This document shows positions 24,501-34,569 of a DNA stretch of 64,000 nucleotides, one piece after another. Source of the DNA: Sorghum bicolor (Eukaryota; Streptophyta; Magnoliopsida; Poales; Poaceae). Both the position numbers and the translations under genes were made by a program. Under the pieces are notes generated by a model. It did no database searches, was not told the origin of the DNA, and worked only from the letters and a program-made list of their open reading frames with translations. The stretch spans positions 40,526,599 to 40,590,598 of the forward strand of contig NC_012878.2 of the NCBI RefSeq assembly GCF_000003195.3. Direction: 5' to 3'. Numbering within the stretch: the first letter of the stretch is position 1; every line of letters begins with the position of its first letter.

Positions 24501-25597
24501 TAATTTCCGCTCACCCCATTGGACTTCATTTGAATGGCTGACTCTCAGGAACCAGTCTTTCCATCCCTTGGTAGGACTGGGCCAGGAACGAAAGGCATCT
24601 TTCCACAGATCTAAGGAAAAGTTTTCGGCTCTGAAGGGGATTCTATTTGTCTCTGCGTTTATCAGATCGGTGGGATCTGGATTTCCTAACGGGCCGAGAC
24701 ATTGGAAGTGAGGTTGATCGGTGGGAATTACGATCTTATCGGCCAAATCCTAAGAAGTTTTGAGGATGAAAGAATAAAAAAATGGGGTACTGTTGGTGCA
24801 AAAGCTGATCTGCAAACACAAAGGGCTAATACCCGATTTAAACGTTAAGGCGTGCCAGCTGATTTGACCTTACTATCGGCAAAGGTAATAACTCAAATAC
24901 TTTGGTCCCGACAACAGCGATACGCCCGGATGCCACGGCCAAGAGCTATTCACGTGGAACTTGAGAATACGCCGAGCTTAAGTCAACGAACTTCTAAGAA
25001 CTCGTAATGAAAAAGGAAAATATGACGAAGTCATCGAAAAAGTAGATACTGGAATATGAGTAGAAACTTGTATTTGATTGATTGATAGATTAATTACAAG
25101 GCCCTAGGGTCTATATTTATACCCTACTCAAAGAGCTACAACCAGACACGACTAGAATTCGAATTCCATATTTAATCAAAATCTGTGTACAAAACGATTT
25201 AAATAACTAAGGAAAACATAAACCTATCCTGCCGCGATAGGCTGAGACACGACCACGGATCAATTGGCGACCTCCAAGTCTTCCTTCCATGTCATCGGTA
25301 GACTCCCCATCGGCAACGATTAATACTGGCCATCGGCATAAACACATCACCATCCACGGACTTAGCCATATTCAGCTGTCTTCTCGTCGGCAACCGCCCT
25401 CATCGGCAACCCTTCTGCAGACCAGTAACCATTACTCTGTCTTGCCGATCCACACTCTACCGATCTTGGATACGTGTCCAAAAATGGTGTCAACAGGTAC
25501 TCAGTAAAAGGAATCGCAGATGAATAGGAGTACAACAAAAGTACATAAAGAAGAAGGATGGTAGGCTGACCTTAGGAACGACGAAGTTGATGGCCAT
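21574..25597 (-). pseudogene. Element A antisense gene: plant mobile domain (PMD) protein with coiled coil, six exons, one stop
   Basis: Minus-strand exons: 25597-25571, 24749-23292, 23211-23011, 22842-22509, 22433-22345 and 22269-21574. Borders are GT-AG and the total of 2805 nt is divisible by three. Exon 1 encodes MAINFVVPK. Exon 2 holds the aminotransferase-like plant mobile domain (GPASPTLADVFMLTGLDIS, FLNMWLDKFVFCGRS, GRYLLGSVYHLLHQ, GGPWWFVNMW). Exon 4 is Pro/Ser/Gln-rich and basic. Exon 6 is a Glu/Gln/Leu-rich coiled coil. TAG at 23397-23399 stops exon 2. Intron 1 contains a solo LTR. Exons 1, 2, 3 and 6 are the same length as in element B, which argues for past selection on the protein. 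PMD function in retroelements is unknown. Confidence 0.85.
24791..25495 (-). repeat. Solo LTR of the A/B/C family inside intron 1 of the antisense gene
   Basis: On the plus strand it reads TGTTGGTGCAAAAG to GGTGTCAACA, the reverse complement of the family's sense LTR. It is flanked by the perfect duplication GGTAC (24786-24790 and 25496-25500). No internal sequence is attached, so it is a solo LTR left by recombination. Without it, the flanks join into an intron like that of element C (34597-34701). Confidence 0.93.
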
Positions 25598-26156
25598 TTC
25601 TTCACGAGGAAGAGGATCGAAGACTTGGGGGATTGGTGAAGGAGGCTCTTGCTGAAGTTCTTGGAGTTCTCGGGCAATGCCGCCGCCAGGAAAGTGTATT
25701 TTGAGCTGTAGAATGATAGGATGGTGAAGGAGTACTGGAGAAGGAAGTATTTATAGGACAAAATGGGCAGGGGCAAATCTGACTTATCTCTTTGCCGCAT
25801 CCGTGAAATCCGAGGGTGTTCAGGTGGATATGGTAACTGTTCGCACGGTAATCAAAGGATTGCGCAGGTGATTTGACAGCAAGCGGTCATGATTTTGGAG
25901 ATATTTTATTGTGCAAGATCGCTTGGTCGGCCCATCGGTAGTTCTCTCTAACGGTAATATTGCCGATGAGCGCATAAGTGGGGAGATTTGATTGGAGAGG
26001 TTGAGAAATTCGAGGAATCTACAGGGGAATCGGGTCAATATTGTTCAGATTTGACCGCTGATCACCCAAATTGGGAGAAGTAATTGTAGAAAGGCGTCAT
26101 TACTGCAGAGAATTTTGGAGCATTAATGATTTTATACTCTGAAATTGGGGGGCATG
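25598..26156 (-). promoter_or_regulatory. 5' flank of element A antisense gene and PPT
   Basis: A minus-strand TATA box (TATAAATA) is at 25748-25755, about 150 bp upstream of the ATG at 25597. Further up, the sequence resembles 34239-34569 (C) and 56566-57205 (B). On the plus strand the segment ends in GAAATTGGGGGGCATG (26141-26156), the polypurine tract of element A directly before its 3' LTR. No other gene is seen. Confidence 0.7.
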
Positions 26157-26883
26157 TGTTGACACCGTTTTTGGACACGTATCTGTTTGACACGTACTTG
26201 TAATTAGTGAAATGTAGATCGACAGATGGGGCAATGGTGACTAGTCTACCGGGAAGTTGCCGATGAAGGTGGTTGTCGATGGGGGACAACTGAATATGAC
26301 TAAGTCCAGAAGTGATGACTTATTCGTGCCGATGACCAATGCCGGTGTTTGCCGATGGCTGTAATAGGTAGTATGCCGATGACTCTAGAGAAAAGCGTCG
26401 AGGTTGCCGATTGATTCGTGGTAGTGTCCCGATCGGTTACGGGGGATAGTTTAATGTTTTCCTTAGTTGTTAGAATTCGTTTTGTATGCGGGTTCCGTTT
26501 AATTTGGATTTTGAGTCCTAGTCGTGTCTGGTTGTAGCTCTTTGGACAGGGTATAAATGTAGACCCTAGGGCCATGTAATGAGACATCTATCAATCAATC
26601 AAACACAAGTTTTTACTCATATTCTAGCATCTACTTTTTGACGACTTCGTCATATTTTCCTTTTTACTACGAGTTCTTAGGAATTCGTCGAGTCAAACTC
26701 GGCGTGTTCTCAAGTTCCGCGTGAGCACCTCTTGGCTGTGACATCCAGGCGCATCGCTGTTGTCAGGACCAAAGTGTTCGAGTTACCACCTTTGTCGATT
26801 GTAAGGTCAAATCGGCTGGCACGCCTTAACGTTTGAATCGGGTATTAGCCCTTTGTGTTTGCAGATCAGCTTTTGCACCAATA
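26157..26883 (+). repeat. Element A 3' LTR
   Basis: It starts TGTTGACACCG and is read in sense with TATAAAT at 26552-26558. It ends ...GCACCAATA, where the copies at 24791 and 33512 have CCAACA, so the last bases appear mutated and the exact edge is uncertain by a few bases. It is similar over its length to 33512-34238 and 55879-56565 reverse complemented. Confidence 0.88.
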
Positions 26884-27355
26884 AATATATACATTTATAG
26901 CACAAATCATGAATAATTTAGATTAAAAACAGGGAAGAATCAGTAGACATACCTTAGGTCCTTTGTATGATTACTGAATTTCCAGTAGCAGTGCTGCAAT
27001 AGAAGTGGACAACACTTTTATATGCAATTGGGCATCAATACAAGTGACACAAAAAATAGAAAATAGCAAGTTAGGTACTTATCTGTGGTCTGAGCCTTCT
27101 CCCATCCATTATCAACATTTCAGCAGCATAGGATAGGTATTTTAAATCACAAACATGAAGGGACAACAAGCAACAACACAGAATATAAAATGGATAGCAA
27201 ACTAACAGTACATTACATCACATGATTTTAGTTCTCAGAACACCAAACACAAGCACACAACAGCAAAGAGTTCTAAGTTCATATGTTAAAGATACATGAA
27301 GCACACAAGATAATAAAAGCTGAAAATATGACATGAAGCTCTCACACACACTTCT
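26884..27355. other. AT-rich sequence downstream of the hAT gene
   Basis: No gene is visible. It is probably the 3' untranslated and flanking part of the hAT element read on the minus strand. I could not locate a terminal inverted repeat. Confidence 0.35.
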
Positions 27356-28653
27356 TCAGTAGGGTTCTTCATCTTCCATCACATAGTCATCCTCTTGCTC
27401 ATCAAACTCTTCTTCTTCGGACTTAAAGTCTTCTTCATGGAGCTGTCTCACCCTTGGACTTCTACGCAACTCTAGTTGTTCTTTTGCTCCCATTGCATCT
27501 CCAATTACAGACCAAGGTATCACTGTATCTTCCATCTGTTCCTCATCTTCCTCATCTCTAAATACAACTAATGCACACTCATCTCCATTCTCTTGGAGGA
27601 AACCTTGTGCTTCAGTTGTATCACTAGAAGCAAGAACATCAGTAATTTTCTTTGACTTAATCTTTGCTCTCTTATTCATCAGCCTGTTGTTGAATTGAAT
27701 GAAGACCAACTTTTCAAGGCGGTCTGTAGTCAGCCTATTCCTCTTCTTAGTGTGCACCTTTAAATTAAGAATAAGGGCACTTTTAGTTCTACAATATAAT
27801 TGAAATGCTGCTGAAATTTTGATTACAGATAGGCACTAACCCCATCAAAGCCACTCCAAGTTCTTTCATAACCAGAAGCACTAGATGTCAAAGATAAGAT
27901 CTTTGTAGCCATCTTCTGTAGAGCTGATGTTTTAGTTTAATACAGGCTCCACCATGATGCTGAAATGAAAAATGTCTCTATTAGTTAGTAGTTTACAACA
28001 AATTTCTTGTTAGATAAACACAACAAACAACAATGTGAAATCAGCAAACATCTTTTACCTAGCCTATAATCAAAGTTCTCATAAGTCCTTGCAAGTTTCT
28101 TGCTAAATGGTCCATCTCTATTCTAAAACTTCTGGAGTTCAAAGTTGGCAGCTTGTGTTTGCATCTCTTCATCATGATAATAGAAAGTCTCGACACAACT
28201 GATAAATGCTACTGACATTTTGGGAGCATCAAAGATTGAAGGGTCAACATAGCTGTAGTGTGGATTCAACAAATATGCTGTCAAATGCAATGGTGAATCA
28301 AGTCTGCCACCCATCTTCTTGTCTACAATTTCAATAATATCCTTGAAACAGGTCTCAATATTGACAAGAGCCTCTTTGATCTGTCTCTTTGCCTTCAATA
28401 GTTCTCCATATACAAAACCCACGGATGGCTTCACATCTCCATCAACCATATGGAGAACTTTGAACAATGGCTCAAAAACAGCTATGGTCAACTTCACATC
28501 CTTCCAAAAGCTTGCACAGAATATAGTTGCTGTGGCATTTTTTCCCTTCTTTGATTTCACCTCCTTCAATGAGTCCCACTTACTATGCACAACCATCTTT
28601 CTTAGCTGGTCCTTCTTCTCTTGTATGCTATTCAAAGTCAATTAGTTGGAAGC

Positions 28654-29112
28654 TGTCGACGAAAGCTGGTCGCCAGTCTACCTTGGGGTATACCCACGAC
28701 AGTAGTTTATCGGTAGACGATGCGCAAGCTATGAACTTGATGGTGACGCAAGACACAGACAAGCTTTTTATCCAGGTTCGGCCGCCGTGTGGGCGTAATA
28801 CCTACGTCCTGCGTCTGGTTGTATTGGATTGTGTTGAGAGATAATGTGTCCTAGGGGGGTCCTTTGCCCCTCCTTATATAGTCCGGAGGGCAGGGTTACA
28901 GATTTGGAAACTAATCCTAGTCGGCTACAATTGCCATAGATAGTACAATATCAATTCCTACTCTAACCGACTAGAATCTGGCTTGATCTCCACGCCTTGT
29001 TTCCTTGCGCGAAACTCCGAGCAGTTGGATCAAGCCTCGGACTGTCTTCATGATGGGCCAAGCCTCCTGGCCCAAGTCTAGCCGTAAGGGTATATGGGTT
29101 TATACCCCCACA
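28654..29112 (-). repeat. 3' LTR of the small Tat-type element
   Basis: Plus-strand ends are TGTCGACGAAAG and TACCCCCACA. Next to its inner end, on the minus strand, the tract GCTCGGGGACTAGC (29113-29126) is the likely polypurine tract. Confidence 0.93.
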
Positions 29113-29684
29113 GCTAGTCCCCGAGCACCATGTATTGTGATGTAACACGCCGTCTTGAGCTTCTTCGACCAGGAAGAATTGAGATTTTTGACGACCAGGA
29201 AAGTCGCCTAGGCAGTTGCAACTGTATTTCGACCAACTTGAAAATCAGTTGACCAACATCAATGTCGAAGAAGTCGGTTGTTCGAAGAATGCATGGTGCT
29301 CTTGAGAAGAAATATTCTTTCCCCTGGTGAAGTGTGCCCACTTTACTTTTCCAAAAAGTATAGACCTCCACAAAGCAAGCATAATCACCGCAAGGTGAAG
29401 TGTGCCCACTTAGTCTCCGAGTCTGGTAGTAGGTGACGTAGGCACGTGGTGCGAGGGTCTAGAGAGAAAACCATATAAAAAATCTGATACTGAAATGCAT
29501 TGCCAGATGCATCGTACCGATGTAGTCCCCGAGCTTGCTGGAAGGTGAAGTATGAGCCTTGTAGCAAGGTCTAAAAAATTCAATTTACCAGTCCCCGAGC
29601 ATATCGTTCTCATCCACAACCGAAATAAACTAATCATCCAATCTCCGAGCGTATCATGATCATCTGCAATGGAACAGACTAGCC

Positions 29685-29965
29685 GACCAGTCCCCGAACA
29701 TATAACGCTCTGTGGTCGGTACATTCCCAAACTCTCAAATTGGTAGGCTGGTCGACCAGTCCCCGAGCGTATAATGCTCGGATTAGTCGGTACAGTCCCC
29801 ATGTTCTTAAATTAGCGAGCTGGTCGACCAGTCCACGGGCATACAGAGCTCGGTGGTCGGTACAGTCCCCATGTTCTCAAATTGGTGAGCTGGTCGACCA
29901 GTCCCCGGGCATACAGTGCTCGGTGGTCGGTACAGTCCCCATGTTCTCAAATTGGTGAGCTGGTC
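29685..29965 (-). repeat. Tandem repeat, about 70 bp x 4, in the small Tat element
   Basis: Units start at about 29685, 29754, 29826 and 29896 with GACCAGTCC and contain GGTCGGTACAGTCCCC. Spacings are 69, 72 and 70 bp. Tandem repeats near the 3' end are known in Tat-lineage elements. Each unit holds the palindrome GGTCGACC at the join. Confidence 0.85.
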
Positions 29966-30062
29966 GACTGCTCTGTCTTGGCGACCATCCCGCCTTGTTG
30001 AAAAGGGATTGGATGTGCTGTGAGTAGTGAACGGCTGAGTTATTTAGCCCATAGGGAGGACT

Positions 30063-30545
30063 CTAGTCTGGGTCTGCCTTGAGTTCGACGGATCGCCCTG
30101 TGGGGGTGGAAGTTATTGTCAGAGACGTCCCCAGCCGTTCGTGTGTGACGACACGAGTTGGCCGGCAGGAGTCGAAAGAGTCCGTCGGCGCGACTTGATC
30201 AGATTGGCGCGAGATCCCATCTACTAGTCGGGAAGCTTCGAGGAGTCTGAGATCGGCGTGATCGAGGGCTCGGAAAAGATCCGAGTCGTCGACCTTCTTT
30301 CCCCTGTAACGAGGGAGCGGTGGTCGAGTGCTCGGTGTCAGCGTGATCGGAGTCGACGCCACTGTCGTCCCAGATCGGATCTGGGTTTCTTCCGAAGTCG
30401 TGGTCGTGAGGCCTCCGCCATGAGTCGTCCACGTGATCTGGCCGACGGTGAACGTGAGGCCTTCAGGCACGGCTGCGGAAGCTGGAACGATGACCGTCTT
30501 GTTCGCCGAGAGAACTGTACGCACACCCCCTACCTGGCGCGCCAC
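30063..30545 (-). CDS. Open frame starting at the PBS of the small Tat element (gag leader remnant?)
   Basis: It is open for 160 codons from the PBS. The first residues encoded by the PBS itself (ARQVGG) match the frame read through the PBS in element D (ARQVGV). There is no capsid motif, zinc knuckle or protease. It is Ser/Thr/Pro-rich at first, then basic and acidic in alternation. It could be the remains of the N-terminal part of a Tat gag, or simply an open frame. There is no ATG near the start. Confidence 0.35.
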   Translation of the reverse strand: MARQVGGVRTVLSANKTVIVPASAAVPEGLTFTVGQITWTTHGGGLTTTTSEETQIRSGTTVASTPITLTPSTRPPLPRYRGKKVDDSDLFRALDHADLRLLEASRLVDGISRQSDQVAPTDSFDSCRPTRVVTHERLGTSLTITSTPTGRSVELKADPD

Positions 30546-31004
30546 TGTCGACGAAAGCTGATCGGCAATCTACCTTGGGGTATACCCACGGTAGTAGTTT
30601 ATCGGTAGACGGTGCACAAGCTATGAACTTGATGGTGACGCAAGACATAGACAAGCTTTTTATCCAGGTTCGGCCACCGTGTGGGCGTAATACCTACGTC
30701 CTGCATCTGGTTGTATTGGATTGTGTTGAGAGATAATGTGTCCTAGGGGGGTCCCTTGCCCCTCCTTATATAGTCCGGAGGGCAGGGTTACAGATCTGGA
30801 AACTAATCCTAGTCGGCTACAATTGCCATAGATAGTACAATATCAATTCCTATTCTAACCGACTAGAATCCGGCTTGATCTCCACGCCTTGTTTCCTTGC
30901 ACGAAACTCTGAGCAGTTGGATCAAGCCTCGGACTGTCTTCATGATGGGCCAAGCCTCCTAGCCCAAGTCTAGCCGTAAGGGTATAGGGGTTTATACCCC
31001 CACA
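30546..31004 (-). repeat. 5' LTR of the small Tat-type element
   Basis: 459 bp, matching 28654-29112, with the PBS (reverse complement of TGGCGCGCCAGGTAGGGG) adjoining at 30527-30544. It is followed by duplication GAAGC at 31005-31009. Confidence 0.93.
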
Positions 31005-32362
31005 GAAGCAAACCTAGTCACTCCTGGCCTTACTATCTCTTTGCCATCAGTGAAGCTTCTCATGCACTCTAGTGTTCTTGTGTGGTTGTAGACAAATATG
31101 GTGAATGCCTTTGCTTGGTCGACCACCTTCTTGAATCGAGGCAAATTGCAAATTCCTTGGAGCATCAAGTTGATAGTGTGAGTTGCACAAGAGGTCCAAT
31201 AGATGTGTGGTCTCTTCTCTTTCAGTAGCTTCTTTGCTCCCATGTTGTTAAAAGCATTGTCAGTCACAACTTGCACCACATCATCTTCACCAATGTCTTC
31301 AATTGCTTTGTCCACTAGTTCAAAGATAACTTCACTTGTGTGTGACACATCTGACACCTCTTTTGAAGTAACAAAATTGGTTCCTTCAGCACAATTAGTG
31401 CACACATTAATTATGCTTCTCCTCTTCTTATCTGACCAAGCATCAGTCATAACAGAACACCCATATTCTTCTACCAGAAATCTGCCTCGCAGGTCAAACA
31501 TAGTTGGAAGTTCAAATCCTGCCCCAAATTGACCAATTGCTTCACACATTTGCTTGAACTCATCATTGTCACATGCATTGAATGGAACAGCTGCCAATGT
31601 TAGAGAAAAAAAAGGAAATTAGTAAGGAAATCTGATGATAATGCAATCTGAAATACAAATACAGCAAGTAAAAGGAAATATAAATACAACAAGGAAAAGG
31701 AAATTACCACGGTTAAATGCCCATCTTGCAATATATTTCCACACTTAATGTAATCTTTCTTTCCAAAGCTCCTTGTTCAGCTTCTATTGAGTCAAAGATT
31801 CAATTCTGGTTGTTGTAGGATCAATATGCTGCTTCAACCGATAAACCGCTCCAAACATTTGCTTGTCACAGAGTAGGCACTTCACATTGTCCTTGTTGCT
31901 TGGATTAACAAGAACCCCAAACTCCCATCCCACATCAAATGAATTCCTTCTCAAGACACTTGCTCCCTCTGTTGCACTTGCCTGAGCCTCTGTTCATGTC
32001 ATCTGAAGATGGCAACAAAATCTTAACTGAATATATGCATGAAATTTCACAGATCGGTCAACAAATACTTGGAATCAGAAGATGGCAACAAAAGCTTGAC
32101 TGAATATACAAGTATATGCATGCAATTTCACAAATTCATCATGCATTCATTGATTCACAAGATATACAACATGCAATTAGTCAAGAATATCATAGATACA
32201 TACATACAGTCCACAATTTCACAGATTCATCAAGGAATCAGAATCAATCAATCACGAATTTCAGGTTTCAAGAAAGGAAATAGAGGAAAAATACAAAGAG
32301 AAAGGAAACAGAGGAGAGGAGAGAGGCAGAGGAGAAAGGAAACAAAGTAGAGGAGAAAGGAA

Positions 32363-32620
32363 ACATACAGACCTTGGGGCTTCGGCTGAGGGAGGAGACC
32401 GGCGTTGGGGAGGACCTGCAGCTGCATCTGCGTAGCCGTCGGGGAGGAGCAGCCGCCACGCAGTCCGAGCAGCAGGCGCGCGGTGAGGAGGACGAGCAGC
32501 AGGCACGCGGTGAGGAGGACGAGCAGCAGGCACGTGGTGAGGAGGACGAGCAGCCGCGCGGTGACCAATTGTTGCGGAAGCAATGAGGTGTTGACTGAAA
32601 ATTGCACACCTCATTGCTTC
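32363..32620 (-). other. GC-rich segment with 27-bp repeats and a perfect inverted repeat, possible first exon of the hAT gene
   Basis: About 3.5 copies of a 27-bp unit (GGTGAGGAGGACGAGCAGC) lie at 32471-32566. A perfect 14-bp inverted repeat (GAAGCAATGAGGTG, 32577-32590; CACCTCATTGCTTC, 32607-32620) with a 16-base loop lies beside them. On the minus strand an Ala/Arg/Pro- or Ser/Arg/Cys-rich frame ends at a possible splice donor (AAG/GTCTGTATG near 32375). This would suit a first exon of the hAT gene but is not proven. Confidence 0.4.
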
Positions 32621-33511
32621 AATCCATTATTTGTAACAAATAAATTATTTTATTTATTTATTTATTTATTTTTGTATGGTGATAGTTTTGAGCTGCAACT
32701 TATGAAGAAGCAGTTCCTACATGTATTTGAACCTTTGATTTGGCAAGAGGAGTCAAATCTTTAGTTAATACATATGGTTTATTTAGAGTTGCCTTAATAC
32801 CAAAACTATTGCTATTTCTACTCCTACTTCTTCGCCAACTGGACATTACAATTATAGTGCATATATGTGAAGAGTTTATCTTGGACCTAGCTTTGCCCAG
32901 GTTGGATGGAACCGTAAAGAACTCGAGCTAGCCTTATTTATCTCTCATGTCAAGTTTTTAGCTCTCTCTGTAACACGTGGACAAAGTTTTTGACGTTATA
33001 TTATGATAATGGATGGCCTGTTTTTTAAAAAAAGGATAAGATGGCTAAAAAAATAAGACTAGACAGATGATTCATTATTGTTATCATTCCATACATAGAA
33101 GTTTAGCGAGAAGTATGGGAGTCTAGCCAACTTCTAACAAGGCTACAATATGAGACAAAATGTTCCTTGTCTTAACGTGCACGTGTATGGTGTCGCTGAA
33201 TCCTAACGTGCACATGTATGCTGTCGCGATGGCCTCTTTTATGTATCTAGTATGTTATCCATTTGGTTCGTGCTAAAGTCAACGGTCTGCACAATAAGAG
33301 TGAAATGGTCGTCTCATCATATTAAAAAAATGTTTTTTATAACAATATAACATGTTTAAAGTATCATGACATTATTTATTTTCATTAAAACACAAATTTT
33401 CTCATGTGCACCAAAGCTAGCTTCCCCCTCGATCCAGATTCAGTGACTTTGCTTTAGCAAGTCACCTTGTAACTTTACCCCAATCTCCTCCATCCATTCT
33501 TCATCTGATGG
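32621..33511. other. AT-rich sequence with no gene
   Basis: It contains a TTTA/TTAT simple repeat (about 32645-32672) and a direct repeat around CTTAACGTGCACGTGTATG and CCTAACGTGCACATGTATG (33172-33220). It ends at the outer edge of element C, where GATGG (33507-33511) would be one copy of its target duplication. No coding sequence is recognised. Confidence 0.45.
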
Positions 33512-34238
33512 TGTTGGTGCAAAAGCTGATCTGCAAACACAAAGGGCTAATACCCGATTCAAACGTTAAGGTGTGCCAACCGATTTGACCTTACAATCGA
33601 CAAAGGTGATAACTCGAACACTTTGGTCCCAACAACAGTGATGCTCCCGGATGTCACGGCCAAGAGGTGCTCACGCGGAACTTGAGAACACGCCGAGCTT
33701 GACTCGACGAATTCCTAAGAACTCGTAGTAAAAAGAAAATATGACGAAGTCGTCGAAAAAGTAGATGCTGGAATATGAGTAAAAACTTATGTTTGATTGA
33801 TTGATTGATAGATCATTACATTGCCCTAGGGTCTACATTTATACCCTGTCCAAAGAACTACAACCAGACACGACTAGGACTCAAATTCCAAATTAAACGG
33901 AAACCGTATACAAAATGAAATCTAATAACTAGGGAAAACATTAAACTACCCCCCGTAACCGATCGGGACACCATCATGAATCAATTGGCAACTTCCGTGC
34001 TTTTCTTCAGAGCCATCGGCAGATTATCTGTCCACAGTCATCGGCAAACAACGACATTGGTCATCGGCACGAATACGTCACCACTTCTGGACTTGGTCAT
34101 ATCCGATTATTTCCCATCGGCAGCCACCTTCATCGGCAACTTCCCTACAGACAGGTCACCAATGCTTCATCTGCCGATCTATATCCCCTTAATTCCAGAT
34201 GCGTATCAAAAGATACGTGTCCAACAACGGTGTCAACA
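33512..34238 (-). repeat. Element C 3' LTR
   Basis: TGTTGGTGCAAAAG...GGTGTCAACA on the plus strand, 727 bp, the same length as A's LTR. It is followed by CATGCCCCCCAATTTT (34239-34254), the reverse complement of the family's polypurine tract. Confidence 0.92.
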
Positions 34239-34411
34239 CATGCCCCCCAATTTTGGAGTAAAATATTTCCAAAATCATGACCGTTTGCTGTCAAATCACC
34301 TGCGCAATCCCTTGATTATCGTGCGAACAGTTACCATATCCACCTGAACACCCTCGGATTTCATGGATGCGGCAAAGAGATAAGTCAGATTTGCCCCTGC
34401 CCGTTTTGTCC

Positions 34412-34419
34412 TATAAATA
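34412..34419 (+). promoter_or_regulatory. TATA box of element C antisense gene
   Basis: TATAAATA lies 150 bp before the ATG at 34570, at the same place as in A (25748-25755, minus strand) and B (57049-57056). The region 34239-34569 holds no other gene. Confidence 0.7.
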
Positions 34420-34569
34420 CTTCCTTCTTTGGTACTCCTTCTCCATCTTATCATTCTACAGCCCAAAGTCCACTTTCCTGGCGGCGGCATTGCCCGAGAA
34501 CCCCAAGAACTTCAGCAAGAATCTCCTTCACCAATCCTCCAAGTCTTCGATCCTCTTCCTCGCGAAGAA

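Larger units (their letters stand above)
737..26883 (+). mobile_element. Element A: Tat-lineage Ty3/gypsy retrotransposon, 5'-truncated by the window, nested
   Basis: Order on the plus strand: gag-pro (737-3976), pol (3976-21416, split by element D), a convergent antisense PMD gene (25597-21574), polypurine tract and 3' LTR (26157-26883). Dual RNase H domains in pol and an additional antisense gene before the 3' LTR are marks of the Tat lineage. Elements B and C in this window are the same family in the opposite orientation. The 5' LTR and PBS lie upstream of the window. The internal region is rich in CATCGGC and GCCGATG. Many in-frame stops show the copy is dead. Confidence 0.9.
28654..31004 (-). 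mobile_element. Small Tat-type non-autonomous retrotransposon (2.35 kb)
   Basis: Two direct repeats of 459 bp (28654-29112 and 30546-31004) enclose 1433 bp. They are flanked by the perfect duplication GAAGC (28649-28653 and 31005-31009). The PBS (30527-30544) lies beside the right-hand LTR on the minus strand, which sets the orientation. There is no protease, RT, RNase H or integrase, so movement must have used proteins from an autonomous Tat element. Element D has the same 18-base PBS core. By eye the LTRs differ at roughly 4% of sites, mainly transitions, so this copy is older than D. Confidence 0.93.
27356..32002 (-). pseudogene. hAT superfamily transposase (BED finger, DUF659, dimerisation domain), degenerate and interrupted
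   Basis: Minus-strand exons fitted by GT-AG borders: 32002-31708 (BED-like zinc finger, CLLCDKQMFGAVYRLKQH), then 31590-31005 continuing at 28653-28059 (DUF659 core: SVMTDAWSDKKRRSIINV, then CATHTINLMLQGI), 27959-27841 (C-terminal dimerisation motif, SSASGYERTWSGF) and 27757-27356 (acidic tail). The second exon is split by a retroelement (28654-31004) with the duplication GAAGC. In-frame stops occur after the BED segment, just after the insertion site and near 28120, so no active transposase is made. The gene would have catalysed cut-and-paste movement of its element. A possible upstream GC-rich exon lies at about 32360-32610. Confidence 0.85.

Noticed and set aside
23292..24749. PMD gene as an independent host gene
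   Set aside because: It occurs in three copies, each at the same place beside a Tat 3' LTR and convergent with pol or in the same family context, so it belongs to the element.
29685..29965. CRISPR-like array
   Set aside because: The units are about 70 bp, contiguous and without spacers, inside a plant retroelement: a tandem repeat.
32577..32620. A microRNA precursor
   Set aside because: The stem is only 14 bp, too short, and there is no evidence of a mature small RNA.
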